A DNA stretch of 64,000 nt from Asterias amurensis. Lineage: Eukaryota > Echinodermata > Asteroidea > Forcipulatida > Asteriidae. Below the pieces are notes generated by a model. It was not told the origin of the DNA, made no database searches, and saw only the letters and a program-made list of their open reading frames with translations. The position numbers were made by a program, and so were the translations under genes. Positions within the stretch are counted from its first letter, which is position 1; each line of letters starts with the position of its first letter. Below are positions 32,355 to 43,413 of the stretch, in pieces. The stretch is from the NCBI RefSeq assembly GCF_032118995.1, contig NC_092648.1:7523501-7587500 (forward strand). The letters are read 5' to 3'.

Positions 32355-33485
32355 AGCGTTGTTTTGCTGCACATCATGCTATCTTTCAATTTCGAAAGAC
32401 GTAATTTTCAAGTTGACCTATTCACTTTAGGAAGAAACTATAAATAAATAGCAAACTTGTGGGTACAACCATGTGTAATGGGAGCGTTGACTCTGAAAAG
32501 AGCTGGTTTCGAAGAGCATGTTGCAAAGCTTCAAGCAATACTTTTCATAATGTATAAACAGTAAAGTGTAACAACTTCTACAGTTTAGCCTGGTTCATAC
32601 TTCCATGGAATGCAAGGCGAATTTTAACGTCACAAAAAAATTCGCAAGGAATAACTCACAACAGTTTAACTGTGTTCAACTCCTGCAAAAGGTGTGCTGC
32701 AAGGGCAGCCCTGTGATGTCAAAATTTGCTTCATTTTTGCAGGAAGTATGAACCGGGCTTCAAGTCTAGATTCGTAACGAATCTACAGTTGAGTTGCAGA
32801 TTCATAAAACTAATCTACACTTTCATCAATAGAGGGACGTCACAGAAACGGTTATAGAAATGGTACAAATAAATTAGGACTTTGTTCAGTGTTTTAACAC
32901 ACTTACAGAACCCAACAAATACTCAAAAAGAGTTGATGATCGGATGCATACTTTTTGAGACTGGTCTCAAAATTTGCTAGTTTATTATGTGATTATGAGT
33001 CAATTAATGAACGAATAATGCTCATTTAGTTCTTTTAAACTTCATGACTTAAGCTTTGATACGGCTTACAACGTGTGATGATAGCACTTTTTTTAATTAG
33101 GCTCTATATGATTCTACAGTGGCTGATTTCCGCCTACAGCAAAAGACCTTTTCAGTATGCCGTTTTAACACCCCATATAGCATTATAACGCTCTTTTACA
33201 GCATTGTAATGCTTTCAAGTTAAAGCGTTATTATGCCTATGGCGTACGCTGGTTTTTTTTAGTGTACTTGGACATTATGACATATTAAGCCTATTTCTGT
33301 GACGTCACTCTATTGTTAAAAGTGTAGATTATTTTTACGAATTTACACTTAACTGTAGATTCGTTACGAAACTGTAGATTGAGTGTAGATTCATTTGAAA
33401 CTAAAGTAGGCCTAAATAGTTCAACTTGAAGTTACTGTCTTTTCACACTGAAAGATAGCATGAAGTGCAACAAAACATAGCTGAA
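32355..33485. repeat. Nested fold-back, 1.1 kb
   Basis: Outer arms 32355-32420 and 33421-33485 (TGCTATCTTTCA, TTTTGCTGCAC versus its inverse). Inner arms 32768-32852 and 33288-33372 (TTCGTAACGAATCTACAGTT, AATCTACACTTT, GTGACGTCA). Between the left arms sits a separate MITE (32587-32760). No coding. Confidence 0.8.
32587..32760. mobile_element. MITE with AGCCTGGTTCATACTTCC ends
   Basis: Inverted ends AGCCTGGTTCATACTTCC (32587-32604) and GGAAGTATGAACCGGGCTT (32742-32760). 174 bp, with TTTTGCAGG and TCACAAAAAAATTCGC internally. It lies within the larger fold-back. Confidence 0.75.
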
Positions 33486-34239
33486 CAAAAACATTTTCCA
33501 GTTGAGTAAAATCATTTTAGTATCACTATTTTTTTAAACTGAGCAAACTGACGTCGTACACGATAATAATGCAAAAAAATATGACCAATCGTCGCTTGAC
33601 AACGTATACGAAATTAGATAGAAACTAGTTGTACCTGTTAGTGTTGTTACTAATTGAGAAATCCAATTGATTAAAACTGTTTCATAACCAACGGGGGTAG
33701 AGATTAGAGACTCTAAAGTGTAGATTTGTTATTACAATGTACGAGCATTCGGCCCCCTAATTCTATTCACAAATCTACACTTTCTCGTCCATTCTCCTTA
33801 ACATAATGTCCTAATTTACGACATTATAACGCCCTAGCTAAGTGTGAAAAGACATACTTTGGGATTAGGACCGTTTTATTATTTATCAATACCATGGTCA
33901 ATCAATTTCGACATCAATATTGTGTCAAAATAAAGTTGATTTAACCTCGGCAAAAAAATATTATGTCCAGGTCAACAATTACCAATTAGTATACATTGCA
34001 CACAAAAACAATCAGGCATCCTTTTTGACTCTCCCTTCGTCCACCATTTCCACCACAAATGCCGCACCTTTACAGAGGAGTTTCAAAATGCAGCATTTAT
34101 TTCATCACAATATTGTTGACATTTTACACACATATTGAATTAACAGACGTGTGCGTAGTATTTAACTTATTGTAAAAAAAATTTGTAGATGATTTTACCA
34201 TGCATCTTAAACATTGTTCTGACGTTGCTTCAATAATAA
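33486..34239. other. Unassigned AT-rich stretch
   Basis: No gene. The word GTGTAGATT recurs near 33722 and 33771, echoing the fold-back at 32355-33485. The small open frame at 33920-34138 lacks motifs. Confidence 0.3.
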
Positions 34240-34412
34240 ATAAGGGAATAAAAGGGTAGTGACGAGTTCTTACACGGCCGTTTTAAGCCGGCAGGGTCAA
34301 ATTGCCGTGTGATAAAGGCCCGAGCCGAAGGTGAGGGCCTTTATCGCATGGCAACAACCCTGCAAGGTTTTAAACGGACGTTTAAGAACGAGTCACTACT
34401 CTTTTATTCCCA
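34240..34412. repeat. Near-perfect palindromic element, ~170 bp
   Basis: Left GGGAATAAAAGGGTAGTGAC, CGAGTTCTTA, CCGTTTTAA, GCAGGGT, GATAAAGGCCC; the right half repeats these inverted and ends TCACTACTCTTTTATTCCC. A GGGCCTTTATC/GATAAAGGCCC core forms the hairpin tip. No coding. Confidence 0.9.
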
Positions 34413-34747
34413 TTCATAAATGCCCTTTTGTTAAAAAACGTAAAATCCATACAATTACAGACACTAGCTTTGACAGTTGAAAATTCAAGGTTTGAAATAT
34501 TTTTGCAAAAACTTTGTGAAGAGTCTGTTGTGCGTGGGTTGTGTTGTGTGCACGCTCTGTTACTTATAGCTATGAATTGCGCGCCTGACACTCGAAAGCC
34601 AGCCGGTTATAAACACTGGTCATTATCAAGCGTTTAAACACCCCCATGTGACGCGCTTTCCACCAATAGGAGTAGAGGAACTGACTGGGGTTTCATGAAT
34701 GCTGATTAATAAATGAAATAGTCAAATGATGATCACATAGTTAATTA

Positions 34748-35117
34748 TAAAGGGTATATGTACTTTTCCTAACAAAAAACACAATGTCCACAGATTTACA
34801 TTAAACTTACATAGTTTGAAGATTGTGATAGTAGAAAACTTCCCTTGAAATTTTACTTACTGAGGTGCTGTAGTTTTTGAGAAATGAGTAAAAGTAATAA
34901 TTTTCGTCTCGGTTTAGCATGTAAAAACGTATTAACCAGTTATGCTATGGCTTTGGTGTAATATCATAACTGGATTTTACATGCTAAAATCATTTTGGTC
35001 TCAGGAGACAAAAATGATTTTGTGACTTGTTTTACTAATTTCTCGAAAACTACACAACCTTAGTTAGTAATATTTGAAGAGAAGCTTTCCACTACCATTA
35101 TCATCAAACCCTGTAAG
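34748..35117. mobile_element. Palindromic MITE (AAAGGGTATATGTAC family), copy 1
   Basis: Begins TAAAGGGTATATGTACTTTT. The left half ACAGATTTACATTAAACTTA, TTACTGAGGTGCTGTAGTTT is inverted in the right half (TCTCGAAAACTACACAACC, GTAAGTTATGTAAATC). A full inverted copy is at 63411-63727. Half-copies occur at 18063-18180, 35578-35650, 36118-36200 and 61311-61370. Confidence 0.82.
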
Positions 35118-36600
35118 TTATGTAAATCTTTAGACATTTTAAAAATCTAATCGCCGCCAGAGGGCGCCCTTGAATTTTCTTGTAGGAGATGTTTTTGTGG
35201 CAAATTTTATGATAATTAGCCGTTTTGGTTGGACTTCCCACAGGTTGTTAAAGCCGCGTCAAACTACAGCACCCCCAAATTAAACATGCCACTAGAGGGC
35301 ACCCTTGAATTCCCCCCCCCCCCTCTAACGAGAAAAGGTACCTGTCGCTAGAGGGCGCTCTTGATTTTCCCCGATAAATAAAAGGGCGCCCTCCATCAGC
35401 AGCTTATTATTTGTTTCCATTTTTTTAAATATTTGTTTTTTAAGGATTTTGTTGTAAAAGCTTCCCTTACCGAGTTGCTGTAGGTTTTGAATAATTAAAT
35501 GTCACACAAATAATTCTCGTCTTAGTTTGAAAATAAATTGACACAAATATTCTTCTCACTGAGATAAAAATACAGCACCTCAGCAAGTAATATTTTAAGA
35601 GAAGTTTTTACCATCATTATCTTGAAACTGTGTAAGGTGAATCTGCGGAAACTGTGTTTTTCTTAGGTTACACAAGTAAAAACAATTACACAGTTGTTTT
35701 AAAGAGGCTGTTCGATTTAATACCGAATTTCAAGGATTTAAATATTTTAAATGAGGTAGATGATTTTACTCATTTCTCAAAAACTGCAGGACCCCCAGCA
35801 TTTTTGATTTATGATTTTTGTCTCCGAAGATTTTTAAAGATTTAAATATTTTAAATGAAGCAGAATTTTCGAGCGTTGTCTTTATTGGTACCCACATTTT
35901 AAACCATTTCCGACCACGCTGAGATTGAACCAGCTTCAGCACGCTCATGCTTCTTAAAATACATAAACTATTAATTAGCTTAGTCTGACTCTGAGCACTT
36001 TTAATTTGTTTTCGTCTCCGATCTCACAGTAGCTCCAGCACACCCATGCTTCAAATCTCAGACCAATCTGAGCTCTTTGAAATGTGTTGCACATGTCTTT
36101 AGTCTGAGCGGTCTCAAACTTACACCGTTTAAAGATAATGACAGTAGGAAGCCTTACCTTAATTTATTACTTGCTGAGGTGCTGTAGTTTTTCAGAATTT
36201 TGTTTGTGGACATGTTTTGTGGACATGTTCACTTTTAGCAAATTGACTCCGATCTCTGAAATTCGCCCATACAGAATCTCAGTTCAATTTGAACACACAC
36301 TCGCACATCGAGGACTTTTAGCACAGCGAGGACGTCCTCGCTTTGAAAAATTGTGATAAATGCAGCATTATAGCCAGTATGGACGCCACTGAGATATCTA
36401 AGCTTTTGGGACTAATCCTCGGTTTACGTCATTTACGAGAGGAGTATGTATGAGTTAACACCGTTCTGTTGCCGGTTAGCATTCTTGGATGGTTACATCG
36501 CCCTCTGTTGATATGAAGTTTCCTTTAGTAGAGGCGGCCATTTCTAATTCTGAACTCATTTATGCATGACGGTTAGCATATTCGATTTGAGTCGGGTAGC
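35118..36600. other. Repeat-derived stretch with CTCF-like motifs, no gene
   Basis: Three GCC(G/A)C(C/T)AGAGGGC(G/A)C-type motifs at 35153-35169, 35288-35304 and 35344-35360. MITE half-copies lie at 35578-35650 and 36118-36200, and TTTAAAGATTTAAATATTTT occurs twice (35738 and 35833). 'CGCCCTCTGTTGA' at 36500 is another GAGGGCG word. The open frames are motif-free. Confidence 0.4.
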
Positions 36601-36686
36601 GTGGCCAGTTGCAGCTGTCATGGGGACGCATCATAAACATTGAGTGCATTGCATCCACCAGGACCCTAGAGTCAACCATTCGACCC

Positions 36687-38297
36687 ATGGCAGCTCTCGA
36701 GAGAAGACAAGAAATGGTGAGTGATCTGAGTGTAAATAAACTTCCATGTAATCTTTACTGTACTGACTACATCACTATATACAGTCGTTTGACCAGTTAA
36801 CGATTCCTTACACTTGTCAACAAACACATAGTTAAATGATTTAGGACATAACCAATGTATGTTTATGCATGTGATAACCCCTAATAATACGTACCCCAGT
36901 TGGAATTACACAAGTTCATTCGAACCAAAGTCAATTCGTACCCAAGTAAATTTGTACCCGAGTCAATACGTACCCACCAAGTTCATTCGTAGCCAAGTCA
37001 ATTCGTACCCGGCTGTACTGATACCCAAGTAAACTCGTACCTGAGTAAATACATTGGTTTGCTACTGATTCAGAATGGACAAAACCCATCCCTTACCGGT
37101 CAAACGGTTAACGGGTGACGATACTCAACTAAAATACTAGAAGCAACTAGTAATATTTGTGTCAATTATTGGGTGAGGGTGTTATGACACGGTCGCACTC
37201 AATACGGACAACTCACGACAACTATTTTTAAATGCACTTAAACAGAACATTTGAACGTAATTCAACCATTAAATATGTGCACAAGAGTCATATGCATCGA
37301 AATCACTTTCAAACTGTTGAAGAAATTGTATTTGTAACTGTAAAAAAGGTGTTTTTTACCCCGAGTTTACTAACGAACGGAAATATTTTCGCCATTTTGT
37401 CTTTCGACGTACTTGGACGATTCTATTAAACCGCAGGGGGCGAGGTAATTTCTGAGCGCTGAGTTTTATGTTTTCGTTTTGGTTTTAGCTGCCGATTGTT
37501 TCTTTCTTGTTAGTAACTAAGCCGCCACTCTGGAATTCGGAGTTAAAAGGGGAAACTGAAATATAATATTGTTTTAGACTCCATGAAAGACATTTTTAAC
37601 AAGAGTAAATACTCATCTTGCATATTGTATCACCCCTGCGGTATAATAGAATCGTCCAAGTGCGTTGAAAGACAACATGGCGGATATTGCCATTCGTTAC
37701 TAAATTCGGGGTGACGAACACCTTTTCTACAGTTACAAATTGTTTCCACAGTTTGAAAGTGATTTGGGTGCATATGACTCTTGTGCATATATTTAATGGT
37801 TGACTTATGTTAAAATGTTCTGTTAAAGTGCACTTAAACATTGTTGTCGTGAGGGGTCGTGAGTTGTCGGTATTTAGTGCGACCCTTATGACATGTTCCA
37901 CTAAACCGATCGACTTTTGTTCGATGAATAACGTATATGTGACATCATTTTTATGTCTTCTTTCTAGTATGAAGAAGGGGACAGCGTCATGGCACTGTGG
38001 CCTCCAAACTCGTCATGGTATCCAGCTGTAATCACCTCCATAACCAAAGGTATTTAAACAAGTATCATTACTTTTGTACTGTGGACACACGAAATTACAG
38101 TTCCACACCCTTATTGTGATCCACATCACGTGAAGAGCACGTTTTAAAGATGTCACAAAGTTGTATGTTTCCCCCCCCCCCCAAATGAAATACAAAATAA
38201 TAAACCGTTTGCCTTTCATTTTTCAGGGAAGTCACTAATCAAGTACTGTGTGCGTTACAATGATGATGGCATCACACGCTCCTTATTTGAGCACCAG
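36687..38297 (+). CDS. Tudor-like N-terminal module, three exons
   Basis: Exons 36687-36716, 37968-38049 and 38227-38297, with donors ATG/GTGAGT, AAAG/GTATTT and CAG/GTGAGT and acceptors TTTCTAG and TTTTTCAG. Phases 0, 1, 0 join cleanly to 61 codons. Residues ~11-58 (YEEGDSVMALWPPNSSWYPA, VITSITKG, YCVRYNDDGITRSLFEHQ) match a Tudor/Agenet-like barrel: G-D-x-V-x-A-W, W-Y-P-A, F/Y-D-D-G. Such domains bind methylated Lys or Arg. I chose the ATG in MAALERRQEM; the frame stays open upstream, so the true start may be earlier. The next exon candidate (39240) continues in phase 0, which makes this the likely N-terminus of the zinc-finger/tyrosine-recombinase gene. A 700-bp fold-back lies in the first intron. 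Confidence 0.65.
36887..37045 (+). repeat. 16-17-bp minisatellite (GTACCCAAGTCAATTC)
   Basis: About nine imperfect units of TTCGTACCCAAGTCAA, in the first intron of the Tudor-like gene. Just before it, 36784-36799 carries the lone end motif CAGTCGTTTGACCAGT of the Tc1-like element at 62021. Confidence 0.8.
37186..37893. repeat. Fold-back element, ~700 bp, in the Tudor-gene intron
   Basis: 37186-37437 (TTATGACACGGTCGCACT, ACAACTCACGACAAC, TTGGACGATTCTATT, CCGCAGGGG) is inverted at 37638-37893 (CCTGCGGTATAATAGAATCG to GCGACCCTTATGACATG). The spacer is ~200 bp. Open frames on both strands are mirror images and not genes. Confidence 0.87.
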
Positions 38298-38725
38298 GTG
38301 AGTAAATGATGATGTCATGTATTAATTCCATGCTATGTTTCTTCATAATATATTATGTTCTGTACAATTGGGACGTTTTTCCAAGGTTTACGTGTTGAGG
38401 CAAACCAATGTCCTATCTAAATGTAACAGAGTGCAAAACCACTTGCTGTTTACGGCAAGCGACTCGCTTTATAGTAAAAGCTGCATAATGACCAATCCGT
38501 GCCACCCCCCCCCCCCCCCACCCCCTGTTGGAAAGGATGCATTAAAGTACAGGGCTGTATGCTTCGTTTTTGAAAGGGCAAGGGCACCAAGGCATTTTCT
38601 ATTTGGCAAAGGGCACCCTATGAGGAAATTGTAAATTTCTACTGGAGCATTTCAAGGGCACCAAGGCAATGACAAGGGGCAACGGAGGCAATCGCCTCCG
38701 TTGCCTCCGTGAAGTATCAGCCTGA
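38298..38725. other. Intron with C-tract and GGGCACC repeats
   Basis: A C16-type tract lies at 38507-38522. AGGGCAAGGGCACCAAGGCA-like words repeat near 38575 and 38650, ending in the inverted pair ACGGAGGCAATCGCCTCCGT at 38683-38702. Probably an eroded MITE. Confidence 0.4.
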
Positions 38726-39095
38726 AAGTAACACGTTGCCTTGGATCGGTCGAGTTGGTCTTTTAAAGCGTCCCGTAACCGTTTGTTATAAAATCGATAT
38801 GGTTAGAAAGATGTTGTAAAAGTAGAATACGATGATCAACACAAATATGCCTCGAAATTGCGTGGTTTTCGTTTTACCTCGTTGACAAACACGGTCAGCC
38901 ATTAATGGGAGTCAAAACTTGGATTCCCATAAATGGCCGACCGTGTTCGTTCGCGACGTAAAATGAAAACCGTGCAATTTTGAGTGATACTTGTGTGGAT
39001 CATTATATTCTATACCATATGTATTTCATAACAACGGTTTCAAACGCTTTTCATAGACCAACTCGACCGATCCAAGGCAACGTGTTCCTTTAAGT
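38726..39095. mobile_element. Palindromic TTAA MITE (AGGAACACGTT family), copy 2
   Basis: Left end AACACGTTGCCTTGGATCGG, right end CCGATCCAAGGCAACGTGTT followed by CCTTTAA. Long inverted arms (GAAAACC, CACGGTC, AAATGGC words mirrored). The left TTAA is eroded. It lies in the intron before the zinc-finger exon. Confidence 0.83.
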
Positions 39096-39239
39096 TCTGA
39101 CTAGCTTAGTGCTTATGTATTATTTGCCTATCAATTTAAGGCACGCTGATCCACTCAATCGTATATATTTAATTCGTGTCATAATCCTAATCATATCTCA
39201 GTGGTGTTAATTATGTCATTTATCTTTTCCTTGCTAGCT

Positions 39240-41230
39240 GGCCCATCAAACATCAGTTTTCAGTCTGATCCTTCAAGTTCTGTCAACCCCAACCTGGAAT
39301 GACGATGACCCACAAGCTATTTTTCAGTCTGATCCTTCAAGTTCTGTCAACCCCAACACCAGTTCCTGGAATGACGATGACCCACAAGCTATTTTAGAAA
39401 CTGCCGAGCTTCACCAAAGCAATGAAGCTGTATGATGTGAAACAAATGATTCTAGTGAGAAGTGTGTCGTAACAGTCATGCAGACCGCTAATGTCGGTGG
39501 ACAAAGGAAATGGGACAAAAAACACTATTGCTTTTACTGTGATGAGCCTCAGGCCAAGTAACCCCGTCATCTTCAGTCGCGTCACAAAGAGGAGGGAAGT
39601 TGTAGAGATAGCATCGGAGACCGACGTTAGTGCCCGCAAGAAACTGCTGTTATACATCCGCAACATTGGTAATCACAGACACAATTGCCAAGTCCTTAGA
39701 GAGGGAAAGGGTGTCCTTATTATAGTATACAGACCAAATCCTGAGGCATCTCCACACGCAGATGGACCATGCATACATTGATATGGCTATTACGTGCGTC
39801 TTGATCTTTGGCGTCATCAGTGCCCACTTAAGCCTGCGCTACCTGCACAGACTGATGGTAGCAGTAGGATAGGTCGTGTTAGGGGCGAGTAGCTAACAAG
39901 AGTGATTTGTTAAAACCACCCCCTGCTGGTGTATCTTTCCAGTTGAACAAGGTTCTTAGTTCTATGAGGAGAGACAATGTTGGTCTGAATGTCAAGAATG
40001 ATTCTTTGATTCTGGAAGTTGCCAAACGTGAATACCTTAGACTTGGCCACGATTTTACACAACATGGCTACATTCGGAACAAACTACGAGAACTTGGTCG
40101 TCTTGTTATACAACTGAGACAAAACACCCACCAACCAAATGCATCACTGGAAGTAATCGTGCATCCCCGCCATCTGAATGATATCGTCAAGGCTGTTCAT
40201 GATGTCGCCGGATTCAGTGTAGGAAAACAGATGTACATGTATCACGTTCCATCTCTAGCACTCAAGATTGGACATTCCATCAAGAGATGTGCACTCATAC
40301 TGCAAGCAAGTGCTTTAGAGTTTAATCTTAGGCAAAAAGCGGAACAGGCCGAACAGTTTAGCCAGTTATGTGAAATTAAATGGCCAGATCTTGTGTCAAC
40401 CCATGCCCACAGAACACTGTACCAAGGAAAGCGCAACAAACGTGCTGATCTCCCCACAAATGCAGATGTGGTGAAAATCTCATCGTTCCTTCATGAAACT
40501 GGCAACAGGGAAGTGCAGCTCCTACACTCTGCTAAGGGCCATGAAATTACACCAGCTTGGAAGAAATTGAATGAAGTCACACTGTACTATCTCATTATCT
40601 TCAACTGCAGACGACAGGGGGAAGTATCCAAAATGAAACTGGAAGATTTTCACATGCGCAGTAGTGCAGCCATTGTGAATGGTGATTGCGTGATGACTGA
40701 TCTTGAACCGCACCTCTGTAAAATGTTCAAAGTCATTGAAATAGTTGGTAAGACGGGCAGAACTGTTCCTGTGCTTCTTGGTACTGATGTGATGGCGTGG
40801 TTGAAGGCTCTGGTCGCAAATAGAAATGCAGCTGGAGTGGCACAAGACAATATGTTCTTATTCGCACGAAGTTGTTACGGAGGCTCAGGTCATATACGAG
40901 GAAGCGACTGTCTACGAGCATATGCAAATGGCGGGCCTTGAGAATGCTGATAGCATGCTGTCTACAAAGCTTCGTAAACATGTAGTGACTGTTTCACAAA
41001 TTCTGGCCTTGAATGAACATCAGCTTGAAACACTTGCAGACTTCATGGGTCATGATTTGCGGGTCCATCGTGAGTACTACCAGTTGCCAGACACAGTCCA
41101 GAGGGTTACCAAACTGTCTAGACTTTTCCTGAGCTTGGAGAGAGGCAACTTGGTTTCGCAACATGGCAAATCTGTGGAGGAGTTGCATGTTACTGGAGGT
41201 AAACAAACCCGTGTCTATTTCATTCACTTA
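39240..41230 (+). pseudogene. Zinc-finger plus tyrosine recombinase (Crypton-like), main part
   Basis: After acceptor TCCTTGCTAG at phase 0 the frame is open to 39432, with a duplicated segment. It then continues across stops at 39433, 39559, 39779 and 39890 and frameshifts near 39592 and 39900. Recognisable parts are a C2H2-like finger (HYCFYCDE...RHLQSRH), a second Cys/His finger (YYVRLDLWRHQC), and from 39907 a 344-codon open stretch. The latter holds the recombinase arm and IIFNCRRQGEVSKMKLEDF (catalytic Arg, Glu). After a frameshift near 40895 come STKLRKHVVTVSQI (box II), LADFMGHDLRVHREYYQLP (GH box and candidate Tyr nucleophile) and FLSLERGNLVSQHGKSVEEL. The family (YR protein with REYYRLP) is widespread in animals; Crypton is my best class, not proven. 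The DIRS copy begins 3' of VTGG, which carries a potential GTAAAC donor. Confidence 0.72.
39257..39392 (+). repeat. Tandem duplication at the start of the zinc-finger exon
   Basis: TTTTCAGTCTGATCCTTCAA...CCACAAGCTAT is present at 39257-39320 and 39321-39392; the second copy has eight extra bases (ACCAGTTC). Each copy starts with TTTTCAG, so each could act as a splice acceptor. Confidence 0.9.
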
Positions 41231-41367
41231 CCCAAATAGCCACTACTTATGCATATTTCATAGCCGACAGGCTAATTCGCTAGAAAAATTGACAACCAGA
41301 GGGCGCCCTCTCGCGCCCACCCAGCATGCTACGTAGTAGCTCTGCCAAAATACGTCCTCCTTTTTCT
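41227..41367 (+). repeat. Left inverted terminal repeat of DIRS
   Basis: 141 bp, reverse complement of 47304-47444 with only a few mismatches (e.g. CTCTGCC versus CTCCGCC). Includes the inner palindrome AGAGGGCGCCCTCT. Confidence 0.93.
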
Positions 41368-42472
41368 AGCGACCGTACGTGGTAGACGTGAGTTTTTTCC
41401 ACCCTCTTGCTTTAGCTAGAGTACTTGTACGTTCGCTTTATTCCTATAAAGATTACAACCAGTTCATTAGTAGAGTTTTCAGTCATTTTGAGTGACATTT
41501 TGGAAGAACCAGAGACGTCTTTTCTGTTACACTTATCCCCGAATTCTTGAGAATTATTGCATGATTTGCTAAGATATATATTCTGAATTCTGTCGAGACC
41601 CGAGCGCGAGTAGCACTCGGGGTCCTCGGGGATCGAGTACATCCCCTTACCTTAATTTCCAAGTGTATATATATTATTGTTGTGTCTCCGTGTCTTCCTT
41701 AATTTAATTAATTACGATATATAAATTAACTAGCGTCTCACCTCCGTGTGGGACTCCCTCCGGGAGCAGTACTCCCGTCCGTGGTAGAAAAGCTATTTTT
41801 TCTAGGGTCAGTGTTCCACACTCGTGGGACTCCCTACTCTCCGAGAGAAGTACTCCCGGCCGTTGTAGTAGGAGGCTGACTCCAGGGCTCAATAATTTAC
41901 GATTGGCTAACGTTCTTCTGGTCGCGACCAGTCGAACTCCCCCCGCCCGAGAGAAGTACTCTCGGCCCGGCGCAGGAAGTTAGCGGAGAGAGCTTGGGTA
42001 TACCGGCTAAATCCGTTCCCTTCCCCTGCTCGCTCCCCCTCGCTCCAGCGGAGAGCGTGGGCGCAAACGAAAATATATACGGGGTATACCGGCCCCTGGC
42101 CTCTCCCTTGCCCCGTCTGTTTTCGTACTGAGCGGGTCCCCGAGCTACCAGGAATCTATGCCGGTAAAGCCGTTCGATAAATTCCATGGTCAGCCATTTT
42201 CCTTCCTCGACACCGCGGTGACTTGGATCGAGGGACTATTGAGGGCGCTGTTGTGAGAAACATCGACCGGACGGTCTTTTTTCTTCCCACATACACAGTA
42301 CCGCCCGGAAAGAGGGACGAACTTCAGTACCGGTCAAAATTGAAAAAGACTGCGCTACTGCACGTACAGACCCTAGCGTCTCCTATCACTATCCACGTGA
42401 TATTAACGCATTAGCGATTTTTTCTTTCGCGCGATTTTCCAAATAATAATAATAATAAAAATATAAAAAAAA

Positions 42473-42505
<33 letters not shown>

Positions 42506-42552
42506 GCGACTTACCACAACATATCACGGCGCTCCGCGCGTGACTATTTACA
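41368..42552 (+). other. DIRS 5' leader
   Basis: Non-coding leader. Contains GGGACTCCCT...AGTACTCCC blocks repeated near 41750, 41825 and 41935, and a T-run at 42476-42503 just upstream of the first ATG. It probably holds the promoter of the element; no core motif can be asserted. Confidence 0.5.
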
Positions 42553-43310
42553 ATGGTAAAGAGCACAACTAAGGGCTCGAGTAGTACCAAGGGTAAACCC
42601 ATGAAAAGTACATCACACTCGAAGCCAACGACTGCAACTTCATTCAGTCCTCGGGCGAAGATTTCCTCAGGATCCTCTACGCCTCAACTATCTTCTGGAC
42701 TGTTAGCCCAGGCAGGTGAACAAAAGCGAGTGGGCTCAGAATTAAAATTTTCTTCGACCCAATCTTCGCGTTCCGGGCGCTCTGGTCCCCCGCCCGTGGG
42801 GCGGACGGACCAGGGACTAGGAGTGAGGGAATCACAGTCCACCTCATTTACGGACCGCTGCTCGGGAATACCAATGACTGATTCAGAGTTTTCCCTGGCC
42901 AGCGTGGCTTCAGTCAAGAAGACCAAGCAAAAGCGTTCAGTCTCCTCTTCTGATGACTCTTCAGCTACATTGAAGGTCAAAAAGAAGAAGAAAGAACAGG
43001 ATACCATATCCCCGTCAGCCTTTATGAAGGCGTTCGATTCAATCAACGCTTCATTGGCAACGATCGCCCAACAGCGATGGGGAGCGGCACCCACCCCACA
43101 GTGGCAGCTCCCCCACCATCCACCTTCCCGGACCCAGACCCGGGATTGGTTGTTCAGGGGCCTATCAGAGCAGCCCCAGTCGTTACCAAACCTCCACAGT
43201 TGGCAGAGGTAATCGATAGTGGGATGGAGGTGCCTCGCACTCCGGGGCATGAATGGCAATCTTACGGTCATCTCGCTGCACCCTTCAACTACCCTTGAGG
43301 CATCCAACGG
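42553..43310 (+). pseudogene. DIRS Gag-like ORF1
   Basis: The ATG at 42553 opens a Ser/Thr/Lys-rich protein (KSTTKGSSSTKGKPMKSTSH) with the acidic-basic patch SVSSSDDSSATLKVKKKKKE, typical of the disordered nucleic-acid binding Gag of DIRS elements. From about 43074 the likely continuation is in another frame (PPPSTFPDPDPGLVVQGPI to 43298), and a further stop lies at 43370. No zinc knuckle is seen. Frame breaks suggest damage, though programmed shifts cannot be excluded. Confidence 0.65.
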
Positions 43311-43413
43311 GGAGGAACCCGAGGGGGAGAGGAACTCACATGAGGCACGCTCTGAGGAAGACGGGCCAACATAACCGGGCAGTTTCTCTTCTTTTGAAAC
43401 TCAGCTCCGACTG

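Noticed and set aside
37596..37901. 101-codon frame with its partner at 37232-37429
   Set aside because: Mirror-image frames from the two arms of a fold-back, not a gene pair.
42684..43307. 207-codon minus-strand frame in DIRS
   Set aside because: Antisense shadow of the Gag-like frame, without motifs.
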